NCBI GenBank assembly: GCA_026182355.1
Contig: JAPFBL010000104.1
Coordinates: 668,501-732,500, forward strand
Length of the DNA stretch: 64,000 nucleotides
Source: Hermatobates lingyangjiaoensis
Lineage: Eukaryota; Arthropoda; Insecta; Hemiptera; Hermatobatidae
Reading direction: 5' to 3'
Shown: positions 1-10,459 of the stretch, piece by piece
Numbering within the stretch: the stretch's first letter is position 1
How the letters are laid out: every line of letters starts with the position of its first letter
Position numbers and translations under genes: made by a program
The notes under the pieces: generated by a model
Database searches by the model: none
What the model saw: the letters and a program-made list of their open reading frames with translations, nothing else
Told to the model about the DNA's origin: nothing

Positions 1-900
1 TATACATACGTGAATCCAGTGTGGTCTGTTAGTTAAAAAAATTATAAAAGTGAATATTTACAGTAAAGGAAATAAAGAAAATTAGAGATTATGTAAGGAA
101 AAAAAATAATACTAACTAAAATTAAACGAGAAACAAACAAGAAACTAAAATTAAAATAAAAAAAAATAATAAATGATAATAATTAAAAAAGTGTATAAAT
201 AGACAAATAAATCCATATATATTTATCTCCTAAAGGATATGAATAAGATAAAGTAAGTATCAACTGTTTGTTTTACTTCTCTATTTTATGTTTTCTAAAT
301 TCATTATTCTTGACTTTAGTTTCCCATACTTACCCTAAATTAAAAAATATCTCAGTCTCTATAAAACTTTTATTTACTAAGAACAACCAATGCAAGTTTT
401 TTGTATTGTATTTATTTTTTTTTATTTATTTATTTTTCTCTTCTTTTCTCTATCATTAATTTTTGTTTCTTATAGTTTGTTTTTATCTTATATTGTTTAT
501 AATTTTCTCACCTACTTATAGTTTTAACCAACAAGTACTGCTTATCTGAGCTATCTGTTTATATCTTTTCCTAATTTTATACTTTAAGTCGGTTTGATCA
601 TGGTTGTTACACTGGGTTCGGATTGTTACTTGCCGTTGCGCCTACAAAGTGCTTGGTCTCCCATTTCTTTTCTCCTGAAGACGGATTACCAAATTTGAGT
701 CTGTAGTGTGTTTCCCTATTTGTGTGTTATATTACAGTGAAAGAGACACATTTACAAACCCAAATTTTCGGATTATCCGTCTTAAGGAGAAAAGATAATG
801 GGCGATCAAGAATGCCGGAAACACAACCACAGGAAACCTGTTGTGGGGTTGAGTCTCCTGCCGTTGTGTTTCCATCGTGCTTGGTTGCCCGTTCTCTTTT

Positions 901-931
901 CTCCTGAAGACGGATCATCCGAAAATTTGAG
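901..931 (+). ncRNA. Hammerhead-like ribozyme motif (family B)
   Basis: Stem I CTC (901-903) pairs with GAG (929-931). The core box CTGAAGA is at 904-910 and one unpaired C follows. Stem II is GGA/TCC (912-914 with 918-920), then GAAA (921-924) and a two-pair stem III A-T, A-T. The cleavage triplet is TTT, with position 17 being T. All canonical core bases are present, but the stems are short. The layout matches the minimal type I hammerheads known from Penelope-like elements. Activity is inferred, not shown. Confidence 0.45.
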
Positions 932-1398
932 TTTGTAAGTGTGTCTCTTTCTCTGTGTGTTACTTTTCTTCGTTTTTGAGCTGATTTGCGTCCAGTTTGG
1001 ATCATTTTTTTGACTTTTTAGTGATATATATACTAAATTGAAAAAACGATCCACAAGGACTTATAAAACTTTAAATTACAAAGAACACGACACAGAAACA
1101 AGAGAAAATACAAACTTACTAGATTCAGTACTTCGCATTCTTGTTCGTCATCAGAAGAAGACTAGAAGAGAGGACGAAGTGAGAGAGATTTCCTCTTCTA
1201 CTCTTCTCTTCATAACGAACAAGAGTTTGAAATATTGAATCTAAGTGTGTATTTTCTCTTGTTTCTGCTCGTCTTATATATATATATATACACTTTTTCG
1301 TTGGAAATACGATCCAAAACGGACAATTATAGTTCAATAAAGACAAAGAAACCAAAGAGGGTCTCCAACACTCTCTGAAGCAGTGCACCTCTCTTATC

Positions 1399-1432
1399 TC
1401 TCCTGAAGACGGTTCAAACTGAAAATTAGAGA
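1399..1432 (+). ncRNA. Hammerhead-like ribozyme motif (family B, intact core)
   Basis: Stem I TCTC (1399-1402) pairs with GAGA (1429-1432). The core CTGAAGA is at 1403-1409 with one unpaired C. A short stem II (GGTT with AACT, including a G.T pair) has a very tight loop. GAAA lies at 1421-1424, followed by A-T pairs of a minimal stem III and the triplet TTA before the expected cut after 1428. The core is complete; the weak stem II makes efficient monomer cleavage doubtful. Confidence 0.45.
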
Positions 1433-1744
1433 CTGTAAGTGTGTTTTTTTGATTTCTCTATGTTTCTTTGTCTATATTGAACTATATATATATATATATA
1501 TATACAAATAATACTAAATTCACAGAATGAACACATACAGAAATAATCACAAAAATTACCATCTTTCAACTGCCTTGTTATGAAATAGTTTGAAAATACT
1601 TGTTCATTTCTACTCTTTGATAGTTTTAATGATTTCTTTAATTCTAATAACATACCAATGAACAATCTTAATTTATATGTTTAACAAACGTTTTTTAAAT
1701 TCAGTAGTTAACATCACTACTATCAATAAACGTTAACATCAGTT

Positions 1745-1935
1745 TTAACAATACACGTTTCTTCAAATCTCTTGGCAGCAAGTTTGGAAACAGAGCAGTA
1801 AATGAAGCAAAACAACTTTTGAAGCTCAAGAAGTTGGTGGCAAGAAAGAAGAATGATAAGATTTTTCTTCTTCGGTGTAGAAGTGAACAAGTATTTCTAA
1901 AACATATGCCAAAGTTTTTCAAAAGTGTCAATCAA
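1745..1935 (+). pseudogene. PLE N-terminal region, degenerate
   Basis: The plus-strand frame reads through LLKLKKLVARKKNDK and then FLLRCRSEQVFLKHMPKF. PLE proteins carry a comparable basic LKKL...RK...FLLRCR segment upstream of the reverse transcriptase, so I assign it by that pattern and by position. It has no start codon and the frame closes soon after. The opposite-strand open frame over the same bases is a shadow. Confidence 0.5.
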
Positions 1936-2554
1936 AATTTCGATTTTTTAAGTTGAAAATATTATTACAGAAATTGCAAATAAGCAGAAAGAATACCAAC
2001 TAGGAGCTAGGTGTACTAATATTCTTAATAACTTTAAAAACAAACAGAAACAAATGAAAAACAATGATCCTATGCATAAACTGGTATACACAACTAAACA
2101 TTTTTTATGGAAAAATCCGTAACTATTGTTAGTGAAATCGGATAAGAGAAATTAAACAGTAATCATGGATAAAATATGAAATATAGAATATGAAAACAAA
2201 ATTAAACTTTTGTTAAGTGATATAATCAACATATGGGAAATTAGATCAAAGAAAAAATTCAACACACTCTCTAGAATCAAAAAACGATTCTTTACTGATA
2301 ACTGATTTGTACAAGGATAACAAAATAGGTTTTAAAAACTAAATCAGAGCTAATCATAAAGAACAGTCAACCTCCAAGATTGTATGACTGTAAAAATACA
2401 TAAAGGAAACAAACTCCTCCAGGTAGTGATTACTTTTGTAAATAACCCTACTTATCGTACAGCAAAATATACTCGTATAACCAGTCTGTTGCACTACATC
2501 TATACAGATAAATATAATATAAAACTTTAATTCAAATGTAAAAGTACTATTAAA

Positions 2555-2905
2555 GTTAAAATGATATCAGATGGATTAGTTTCACTAGATGTGAATTGGT
2601 TATTTACTAATATCCCGTTGGACTTTATAGACTATATAGTTAATGATGCACGAAATCAAATTGCAGATCATACCAAATTAAGTAAAGATGAATATTTTAG
2701 TATCAAATTATTCAGTTTTACTCAAATATACTTAATTTATGTCCTTCGGAAGGTAATTTCTCATATGGTGGTGACCACTACCAAAACGTGGATGGCGTTG
2801 TAGTGGCTAGCCCATGCGCCTCCACATTAGCAGATCTAGTGGTGAATCATCTTCTTGATGTGGTAATCAGTGGCCTGTCAAGGAGGGGGGAGGGGGAGCA
2901 GCATT
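2555..2905 (+). pseudogene. PLE reverse transcriptase fragment, frameshifted
   Basis: One frame gives SLDVNWLFTNIPLD, the conserved PLE palm motif usually seen as S-D-V-slot-LFTNIP. After a frame change near 2765, VDGVVVASPCASTLADLVVN matches the PLE block normally written DG-x-x-M-GSPL-x-x-x-LA. The catalytic YVDD block is not found downstream, where the sequence becomes anonymous AT-rich DNA. The fragment would encode part of the RNA-directed DNA polymerase and is certainly non-functional. Confidence 0.65.
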
Positions 2906-3439
2906 TCGAGGTGGTAAAAATAGATAATTGAAAACATTAAAATAATAAAAGCTAAATATAACATCTCAAATTTTATACTAAATTGAGTTTTTGAAATCGT
3001 AATTGCTTTTATGTATGTACTACGGTTTTTAAATATATTTTTCACTGTAATATTTAAAATTAAAAAAAAATTATTATTAATGTTTTAAAACTAGTTTTTT
3101 AAAAGGGTGAAAGTTTCCTATATTCCTTTGCGTAGTCAGTTAATTTAATTCAACGATTCTTTATAATTTGAATTATAACTTTTTGTTCTTTTTTTGGTGA
3201 CTGTTTGTATATGTAAACATATAAACATTCTTTGTATATGTTTATGTCTATAAATGTATATGTCTAATGACGATTACTGTCATTAGATGAAAGTCTGGGG
3301 ACTAATAATAGCAGTCTAAAATTAGATCCTTGACTGTAATTTAATGAAAATAAATATTTTCTCAACATTCTAGAATTTTTAAGGTTAACAGATTATCAAG
3401 AAATCAGGATGGGAGCATTTCAATGGACTGGTGAAGGAA

Positions 3440-3565
3440 ACCCTAGAAACAAACCGATATTTTAATATTCAATCTCATCATTGAAGCATAAAATCAATAC
3501 CATGTTAACATTAAAACACAGAGCGTCTAATTTATGTGATACAAAGTTTGTTCCGAAAAATATAA
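3440..3565 (+). pseudogene. PLE reverse transcriptase thumb fragment
   Basis: Two overlapping frames give NRYFNIQSHH and then KHKINTMLTLKHRASNLCDT. This corresponds to the PLE segment after the palm, where a Y-hydrophobic-S-H-P type word is followed by a basic HK..T..L..RA..LC stretch. A stop and a frame change separate the halves. Its place between the RT piece and the terminal ribozyme-like motif supports one decayed element. Confidence 0.5.
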
Positions 3566-4324
3566 ATTTAGTAAAGCTTTTTTTGTGAGATAATAATGAT
3601 CCAGGAAGTTTAATTAAAAAAATTGTGTACTCACAAAATAATAAAGAATATTAAAAAAGACTAATAACTCTGAACTCAACCCTACACCAGCTAACCTTAA
3701 TCAAAAGTATCTGGGTCCCTAACATATATAAAAAGGGTTATAAGAGCGACGTAATAAGCAATTCAAAGGTATCAACATAAAAATGGCTTATAAAATTAAA
3801 AAAGGTTTAAATTCAAGTGTTTTTTCGAAGACCGAATCAATTAATAAAGTCCTTTGTAGTAATATGATACATTCAACTCTGTTTGAAAATTTCGATGCAG
3901 TTTACTGCATAATAAACTTTTGTTTACAGATAAAAAAAAACAGTATTTATAAGATGGATTAAATATGTCATTATTAAAAGAAATGATTCGTATTCAGAAA
4001 ACAAAAAAAAATTGCATGTAACAATAAAACGGATACTGATAACCTAAGTAAAATATATAGTCTATTAATCAGTAATTAAATAACAAGTCTGTAGTTTCCA
4101 GTTTCTTTGTGGAAGTGGCTTTCATTGGCTTTTATAAAAAAATTGTTTGACTTATCAAGTCTAATATAGAATGTTTGTAACACTAAAGGCTGATCTCAAT
4201 ATCACGGTTATGTAGTTATTTCCTTGAAATAGCAAACTACCAAAGGAATCGAGAATATTAATTAAATAATGTAACTTACAAAAAAATTTTTAATGTTATC
4301 GTAATTAAATTCAGTATTGATGTA

Positions 4325-4362
4325 GCCCTGAAAATGTCAATAAATATAGATGAAACGTCGGT
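4325..4362 (+). ncRNA. PLE terminal hammerhead-like motif, core mutated
   Basis: Stem I GCC/GGT flanks the box CTGAAAA (4328-4334). A U precedes stem II GTC/GAT with a 10-base loop, followed by GAAACGTC, the usual PLE ending with a two-pair stem III and cleavage after C4359. Core position G8 is A here with C3 unchanged, so the C3-G8 pair is lost and the motif is probably inactive. Confidence 0.5.
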
Positions 4363-4449
4363 TTAAAGGTGTTGTATTGTTCGAAGCTAGACCAATCCTT
4401 GATAAAAAAGGAAAATAGTGTTTAATATATGAGGTCGAGATAAGGAAAC

Positions 4450-4610
4450 ATATATATAGATATATGTTTATTTATATATATATATATATAATCAAACCAC
4501 AATAAGAAATGGAAAAACAAGACTAAGATCTTGTGAAAGCTTTTATATATATATATATATATGAATGATCAAACAACAATACGAAATGGGGAAACAAGAT
4601 AAGAGTAATA
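4450..4610 (+). repeat. (TA)n tracts with two partial family A repeat ends
   Basis: Two (TA)n runs (about 4467-4490 and 4543-4561) are each followed by the family A lead ATCAAACCACAATAAGAAAT or a close relative. The first copy reaches GACTAAGATCTT and then stops; the second breaks off at about 4606. Full copies of the family carry a hammerhead-like motif on the minus strand, which is cut off here. Confidence 0.5.
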
Positions 4611-5735
4611 AAATAATTTATTACTTCTATTTCTATTCACTTCTTCATTATAATTATAATATCCTCATGTTCCTCTCAGCTCCTGTGATATTTATTTTTT
4701 GTTATTTAAAATAACAAAAGTGGAAAGTTATTTAAAGTGGAAAGGAAGTTTAACACTTGAAAAGCCACCATACGGCATATATAAGGCCAGAGTATCGTTT
4801 TCCACACTAAGTATATATTTTTTTAATTTGAATTGTACAATTAGATCATTTTCTTTTTAATAATCAGTCCATGACTTAATTTAAAAAAAAATATTAAAGA
4901 CCATCAAATATATATACATAAAGCAATATTACAGAACTTAACTTCTTTTCTTATAAGCATGAATAAACAAAAGAGCATCAAAATCTTGAAAATCTTGATT
5001 GATGGAAAAGCATACATTTCAACAATGTTTGCATTTTCAGGGCTACATTTTTCACAAGTGCCATTTATTATTCGTGTTTACTCAATCGAACATTTAGCAC
5101 ATGTTAGCTTGTCGCATATTTTGCCGGTATTTACGGTCGAATTGTTACAATTTGTGATGTAAATACCTTACCTATTTTTCTTGGAGGTGTGATAGATTTT
5201 TCAGGGTCGTTTTTTTTCATCTTCTGTTTCTAATGTCTGAGATGATATTGCCTGTTTCTCGACATCATGAGAGCGAACATTTTTAATATGATCAATAGTA
5301 AATTTTTTTCCACTTATTTTACTGGGTCATTTTCTTGGGAACTAACTTTGTAACTGCACGATTTTTTTGACAAGATGACTGTCCCCATAGCCTTTAGCAT
5401 AGTCAGCCGAAGGGTACACAACCCCCCCCCCCCCCCTCCACATTGGGAATAACGGCTCTACACAGAACCATTCACATGGAGCGTTTACTCATGTTCATCG
5501 TCCTTTCTATCTCCTATTGACAATGATCTGTTGATAAAAACATCTATTATATTAAGTGTTCTCCTTTAATTTTTGTTCATATACTTTATTATGTTTTTGA
5601 AAACATGTCAACCTCCATTTGAATACATATGAATATTATGACAAGAGTAAACGAAATTAAACTGTACGATTTAACTAGATTTTATGATTCAAAGCTAAAG
5701 GAATATTATAGTTTTGGTCAGAGGCAAGGGTATGG
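4611..5735. other. AT-rich stretch without assignable genes
   Basis: I see no credible coding exon or transposon domain. A 15-base run of C is at 5422-5436. The short open frames here have no recognisable protein features. Confidence 0.5.
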
Positions 5736-5739
5736 TTAA

Positions 5740-6140
5740 ATGGGCCGGAGTACTAGTTGAAGGGGCATTGTAATGTTTATTAATGAGGCCTTTAGAGAAG
5801 AAGAGCGAGCATGCGGGAGATGGCGAGTGTTATCAGCGCAGACCAGACTTATTCCCATTACGGGGGACCTAATCTCACCTTGCTCCAATCTCCAGACTTC
5901 TACCACCGCGGGTTAGCTCAAAATCAGCACTGGCAAATAAACGCCATCCTAATTACGAAAATCCAATTAGCGCTGTTATCCTGCAAATGAAGGTTTTAGA
6001 GCCTGGCTTGAAATCCGTAAGAACGGCAAGGAGGGAGAGTAGTGGAAGAAGACGTAATCAAGGGATGGAAAGTAGAGTGAAGGTTTCAACCACCTGGTGC
6101 TCAAGCCTATGCGCCTAATTGCCTGCTTAGTCATTAACAA
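5740..6140. promoter_or_regulatory. Candidate conserved non-coding island
   Basis: Markedly less AT-rich than its surroundings and without a credible open frame or splice pattern. It contains homeodomain-type words (TTTATTAATGAG, CCTAATTACG, CCAATTAGCG) and a POU-like TGCAAATGA near 5985. Such clustering is typical of developmental enhancers, but this is inference from composition and motif words only. Confidence 0.35.
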
Positions 6141-8255
6141 ATTCAAGTTTATACTCCTCAATTATACATTTTCATAGCAAATTTAAAAAAAATTATTGCT
6201 ATATAATAAATTTTGTGGAATATTCCCTTCATCTTTTTTCCACAGGATGTTCATTTATTTCAAATTTAAGACATCCACAAGTGTAAAACCCTTGCGGAAT
6301 ATAGTAACACCAAAGGAAAACTTTATCAATGTGTATTACAGAAATAAATGTAAAGCACACGCTGTTTTAAGGGTTTTTATTTTTCGTTTGTTTTCATCGT
6401 AAATATGAGTCAGACCTTACATTATCTTCTTTCAAATTCGCTTTTCCTCCATTTTCTTTATGCAACAAAACTCCGTTTTTTCATGTATGTCAATGCCAGC
6501 TTAGTAACTTTCTATCAAATCGATTTACGCTCAAGAGTGCATCCACTTTAAAAGTTGCTGTCCCTCCCTTGAGGAGATCATGTATAATTTGTTGATCAAC
6601 TGTCAATTCGTTTCACAACTGTTAATTGTATTTTACTATCTGCGGTTGTCATATTAGTTCTGACCAGGAGGGATCGTAATCATATACTTTTCTTATCACT
6701 GCATGTTCAACAGGCTGATCAAAATTACTGAGAAATGTCTCTCGATAAGCAATCCAGATAACTAGAACCAAAGGCTGCTTTGATAATCAACAAGCGGCAG
6801 TCCTTATTTCTCTATCAATTATTTTTTATGTTTCCCTCACGGGTAGTAACCCTATATCATTTGCAATGAAGGAGTTTATTTTTTATAACTTGTTCTCATT
6901 TCGATTACTGGTGTACAAGTATATTTACATTCGGTCTGCATTGTTAAATTATTATATCTACTTTATGCATATGATGCATAGAATTTTCATAGGTTTCTGT
7001 TTACATAACAAACTTGATTAATTAATAATAATTAATTAATAAATATATGTGTAAATAAATCACATTTCATCAATCGGTTCACTACTTGTAGAACAAAGTA
7101 TGTCTTTGCTGAACTGTAGTCATGCTCCTCCTTGTAGTATAATTTTTATTATGAGTGCGTGTCTCTGTCGTGTAAATATAGGCAGTTAAATACGATATAT
7201 TGAAATGCCTACTCTGCTTCCATTCTTGGACAATCGGGGAATCAATATGCCTAATTCGGTACAAATACGATCTGTTTCTACCGTATCCTGTTGGTACCAC
7301 AGAAGTCTTGTGTATCATTCAGTTTAATTGTATTTGTTATATTAATATTCCTGAAGTATTTGTTGTTATACCTTCTTCTGTTGCATTAAACTACATATTG
7401 GTCCATTTGCTCCTACTTCTAATGCTTTCCTGTCCTTTAATATACGTAATAGGCACTGTTATGCAAACTGTAGCTATTGTATGCATACAATTCATCCCCT
7501 CTTTCATTTCCTTCGAAGCTTGAAGTTAAAATGTTGCGGTGCCCACAGCATACTAACATAGCGGTTCGTGACAACTCGCATAATCTTTCTCAAAATATTG
7601 CACGTATAAAAACATTTTATTACCTATAAAAACACGTCAACATTTTTTTTTAAAAAAAAGTATATAAAAACCAATCTTGATTTCATGTAAATGGATTAAA
7701 TCAAAAACATTTGTGGTAAGAGATATGACATAACGTAGAAACAACACGATATTGCTGTCCGTTTTTTTTACAGTCTAGTGATATTATTTTTTTAACAATA
7801 AATATATCATATTTTATTTATTTTTATTTATTAAAATTCTTGTTCTTTCCTTTATAGAAATATTAAATCTCTTTTGGAAATATATTAGTACACTAATTGT
7901 ATTGTATATGACAGAGTTTTATGATATTAATAGTATAATCAATACAATTTAAAAGAAACAGTACGGCTGTGATACTTATATATTGATATATCCTTCTTGT
8001 CCACTGATCGTTCAAAAATTAATTTAGTTATTGAAGATTACGTCAAAATTAATAACTTCTGATTTCAAGCCGACATTTCAACATAGACAATATTGTTATG
8101 AAAATACTATTCATAGAAAAGTAAAAAAAAAAATATTGGAATACAATTAAAATAATGAAAATTATAATTCGTCTGCAAGAGCACTTTGAATCCTCTGTGT
8201 TAGTGATGCAACAAGGAATACTAAATTATTAAGAGATATTATATTAGAAAATAAG
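6141..8255. other. AT-rich stretch without assignable genes
   Basis: Low-complexity A/T runs and short chance open frames only. The 107-codon frame at 7200-7523 is hydrophobic and Ile/Val/Cys-rich, with no recognised domain or splice context, and I do not call it a gene. Confidence 0.45.
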
Positions 8256-8261
8256 AGGACT

Positions 8262-8425
8262 AAATGGCATATTTATGGCAGGGCTGGGGCGAAATGAAGT
8301 TGGATATTCGGCAGAGATGTTTGTTTGGTTTGGTGAAGATTGAGACGAATGAGGGCTTCACTGCCCTGCTGGTCAACCCTGTGGCCGCACGTTTGAAGGT
8401 CAGGCATCCTCCCATGCTACCCCTC
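8262..8425. promoter_or_regulatory. GC-richer island, function unknown
   Basis: An abrupt rise in G+C between AT-rich flanks. A 76-codon plus-strand frame (8264-8494) starts in it, but its product resembles nothing I know and runs into low-complexity sequence. A conserved non-coding element is as likely as an exon. Confidence 0.25.
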
Positions 8426-10340
8426 TCGCACTCTCTCTACTTAACCCCTTCTATGTCAATTCATCTATCGGCTCTTCTATCAAACCCTAACTAAAATATT
8501 GTAATTCTTAAAATTTTTTTATAAAATCTATACATAATTTACTGGTTTTAAGGACTTCTCAAGTTATACAGTCAGCTACTGTGCTGTACTTTATAGATAC
8601 AAGCTTTCAGATATTTTCATTCAGAAAGTGCAAAATTACATAAATAAATTCGGTAATATCATTTCTACTCTCAAGATTGTTGAATGAACTTGGATTTTGT
8701 TCTAAAACCTTAATTTAGTCAATGTAAGGCTACATACCATGTTTTATTGAGATTGGTAACATAGATTGTTAATGTATAGATAACAGACAGACAAACGAAC
8801 AGAAATTATATATAAGATTAACCTATTAGCAGAGATATTAATAATTATATTGATTTACATATCTTTTCCTAGAATATAATTGATTTAAATATACGACTGT
8901 GTTACTTTCTTAGAAATATTTTTATTATTAAGTGCTAGAGGTTTGATGGCTGATTCAATTTTTTCTGAAGAAGAGGTACTCTGAGTTATAATAATTAGGT
9001 ACAACACTAAGAATAATCTGTTTGTGTTACTTTAATAGCTTTAGTTTCCTTGAAGAACGTAGATTACGTACATTTTGTACACACAATTACATGATTGTTT
9101 ATAATTTTCTATTTCCTCCTCATAATGGCTGTTAGTGTAATTCTACTATTAACTACTAACTCTGTAATCCACTATATTACATTATTAATTTGGTATCAAC
9201 CCTATTGAGTAGTAGTTACTTGGAAGGATGTAATGAGCACTATTTGGTTTTGCAAGCCAAGAATATTTTATTATAATGTGTATGTTGAGAGGTGTGTAAC
9301 AGCGGTTTTAAATATAAAAATGGATTGACTACATTGTATTATATGACTAAATCTAGAAGCACAAACCAAATTAACCTTATAACATCTTATCGTCGTCTGG
9401 TGTTCAAGGAGCCTCTTATCATTATGACTGCTTGTTGAGTAATACATTTTGTGAAATGCCTCTTTTTAAATAAGTGTACTGCTTAGTACAGTGGTCAGGG
9501 AACAGAGGTAAATTACTCCAAATACGGTCAATTTGATATTTAGGGATGTAATGAACGTACTAAGGATATGGATTGCCAAGTGAGGGAAAGTTGGAGAAAA
9601 GAATCCATCGAAGATCCCACGACCTTTAAAACTATAGAAATCGAGAAGTATTAGTATTGAAACCGTTTTAACCTTCAGTGAGATCGCTCTCTCAGGTTTT
9701 CAACCCTTGTAAATGTAAAAACAAAATTCGGAAACGGTTGAATCTTGAAGACAGCATCCTAGTAGCAGGAACATCAGCAATCCTTGATATCGAGTTTGTT
9801 GTGTCTAACATGAAACACTATCATTTCTTCATAGCCTAAAATAGTTGATAAGAAAATAGTAAAGATTTCAATCTGATGTTAAGAATAACATTATTTTTAA
9901 TTTGTGTGCCATTCTTATGCCAGAAAGGATAAACATTTTTTCCTCTTATTAGTGGATTCAATAAAGTTTTCTTTCCTTATTGTAAGAATTTATAACACAT
10001 GACGGTCAATAGTTGTTGCTGTGTGTCATATCATACTAAAGCAGTGTTTTGTTTCTCTTTATAAATGTGATTCCTACATTTTTTTCTTCCATGTTATTAT
10101 CATGAAAAAAGACAGACTTTTATTTCCTATGATAGATGAAATTAACAATTAAGCATTTTCAAATATACATTTTTTGTTTATTTATTAACCATGAATTCTA
10201 AAAAGCAAATTGGTTTATCTTCAAGAGTACTTCCCAGTGTGGGGGTAAATTCATTTTAGCACAAATTTTATTGTTGTAACACCCAAAAAAGTTACTTAAC
10301 GCCTGGTTTAGCAGAAGGTATAATTAGTAAAAATGTATAA
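8426..10340. other. Presumed intron, no other features
   Basis: AT-rich sequence directly downstream, on the minus strand, of the Ig exon at 10349-10453. I looked for the following Ig exon and did not find one. It is presumed intron. Confidence 0.4.
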
Positions 10341-10348
10341 AAACTTAC

Positions 10349-10453
10349 CTAGATTTTCCACTTCACAAGGTAAGACAAGAGTATCTCCGATGACAACCCT
10401 GTACGTCTGACCACGAGTCAAGAACCTTGGTGCGACCGTAACTACGGTGTTCC
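10349..10453 (-). CDS. Internal exon of an immunoglobulin-superfamily protein (partial)
   Basis: On the minus strand a good acceptor (TTATGTTGCAG, ending at 10454) precedes 105 exonic bases ending in CTAG, followed by the donor GTAAGT. Skipping two bases of a split codon, the frame is open throughout and reads NTVVTVAPRFLTRGQTYRVV, then IGDTLVLPCEVENL, with one base left over. That is the start of an Ig domain: A strand, the G-D-T turn, and the B strand with the first disulphide cysteine (LPCEV). Both introns are phase 1, as is usual for extracellular Ig exons. The wording resembles cell-adhesion proteins of the klingon/lachesin kind in arthropods. The role (neural cell adhesion) and exact orthologue are inferences. 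Other exons, including the signal peptide and second cysteine, are not in view, so introns of this gene may fill much of the window. Confidence 0.8.
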
Positions 10454-10459
10454 CTGCAA

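Larger units (their letters stand above)
600..1450 (+). repeat. Cluster of PLE-type 3-prime-end repeats (family B)
   Basis: Related segments begin near 643 (+), 741-812 (inverted), 878 (+) and 1380 (+). Each has a pyrimidine-rich lead, the box TCTCCTGAAGACGG or a close variant, an A/T-rich stretch, then GAG(T/A)CTGTAAGTGTG. The segment 656-720 is the reverse complement of 741-812, so this part can fold back. The same family occurs at 16388-16450, 36409-36530 (distal part), 40830-40895 and 44475-44540. The last of these lies directly downstream of a PLE coding fragment, which is why I assign the family to PLE 3-prime ends. (TA)n tracts follow at about 1276 and 1484. Confidence 0.6.
1740..4375 (+). 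mobile_element. Decayed Penelope-like retroelement
   Basis: Four pieces lie in the expected PLE order: an N-terminal basic region (about 1745-1935), reverse transcriptase finger/palm pieces (2555-2905), a thumb-type segment (3440-3565) and a terminal hammerhead-like motif (4325-4362). Frames shift between pieces and stops are frequent, so this is an old copy. No GIY-YIG motif is readable before the end, although the stretch 3780-3990 sits where it should be. Boundaries are approximate: the left edge is set by recognisable protein similarity and the right edge by the ribozyme-like motif. Confidence 0.6.

Noticed and set aside
7200..7523. 107-codon hydrophobic open frame
   Set aside because: No signal-peptide or membrane-protein pattern that I trust; AT-rich composition alone gives such Ile/Leu/Val-rich frames.
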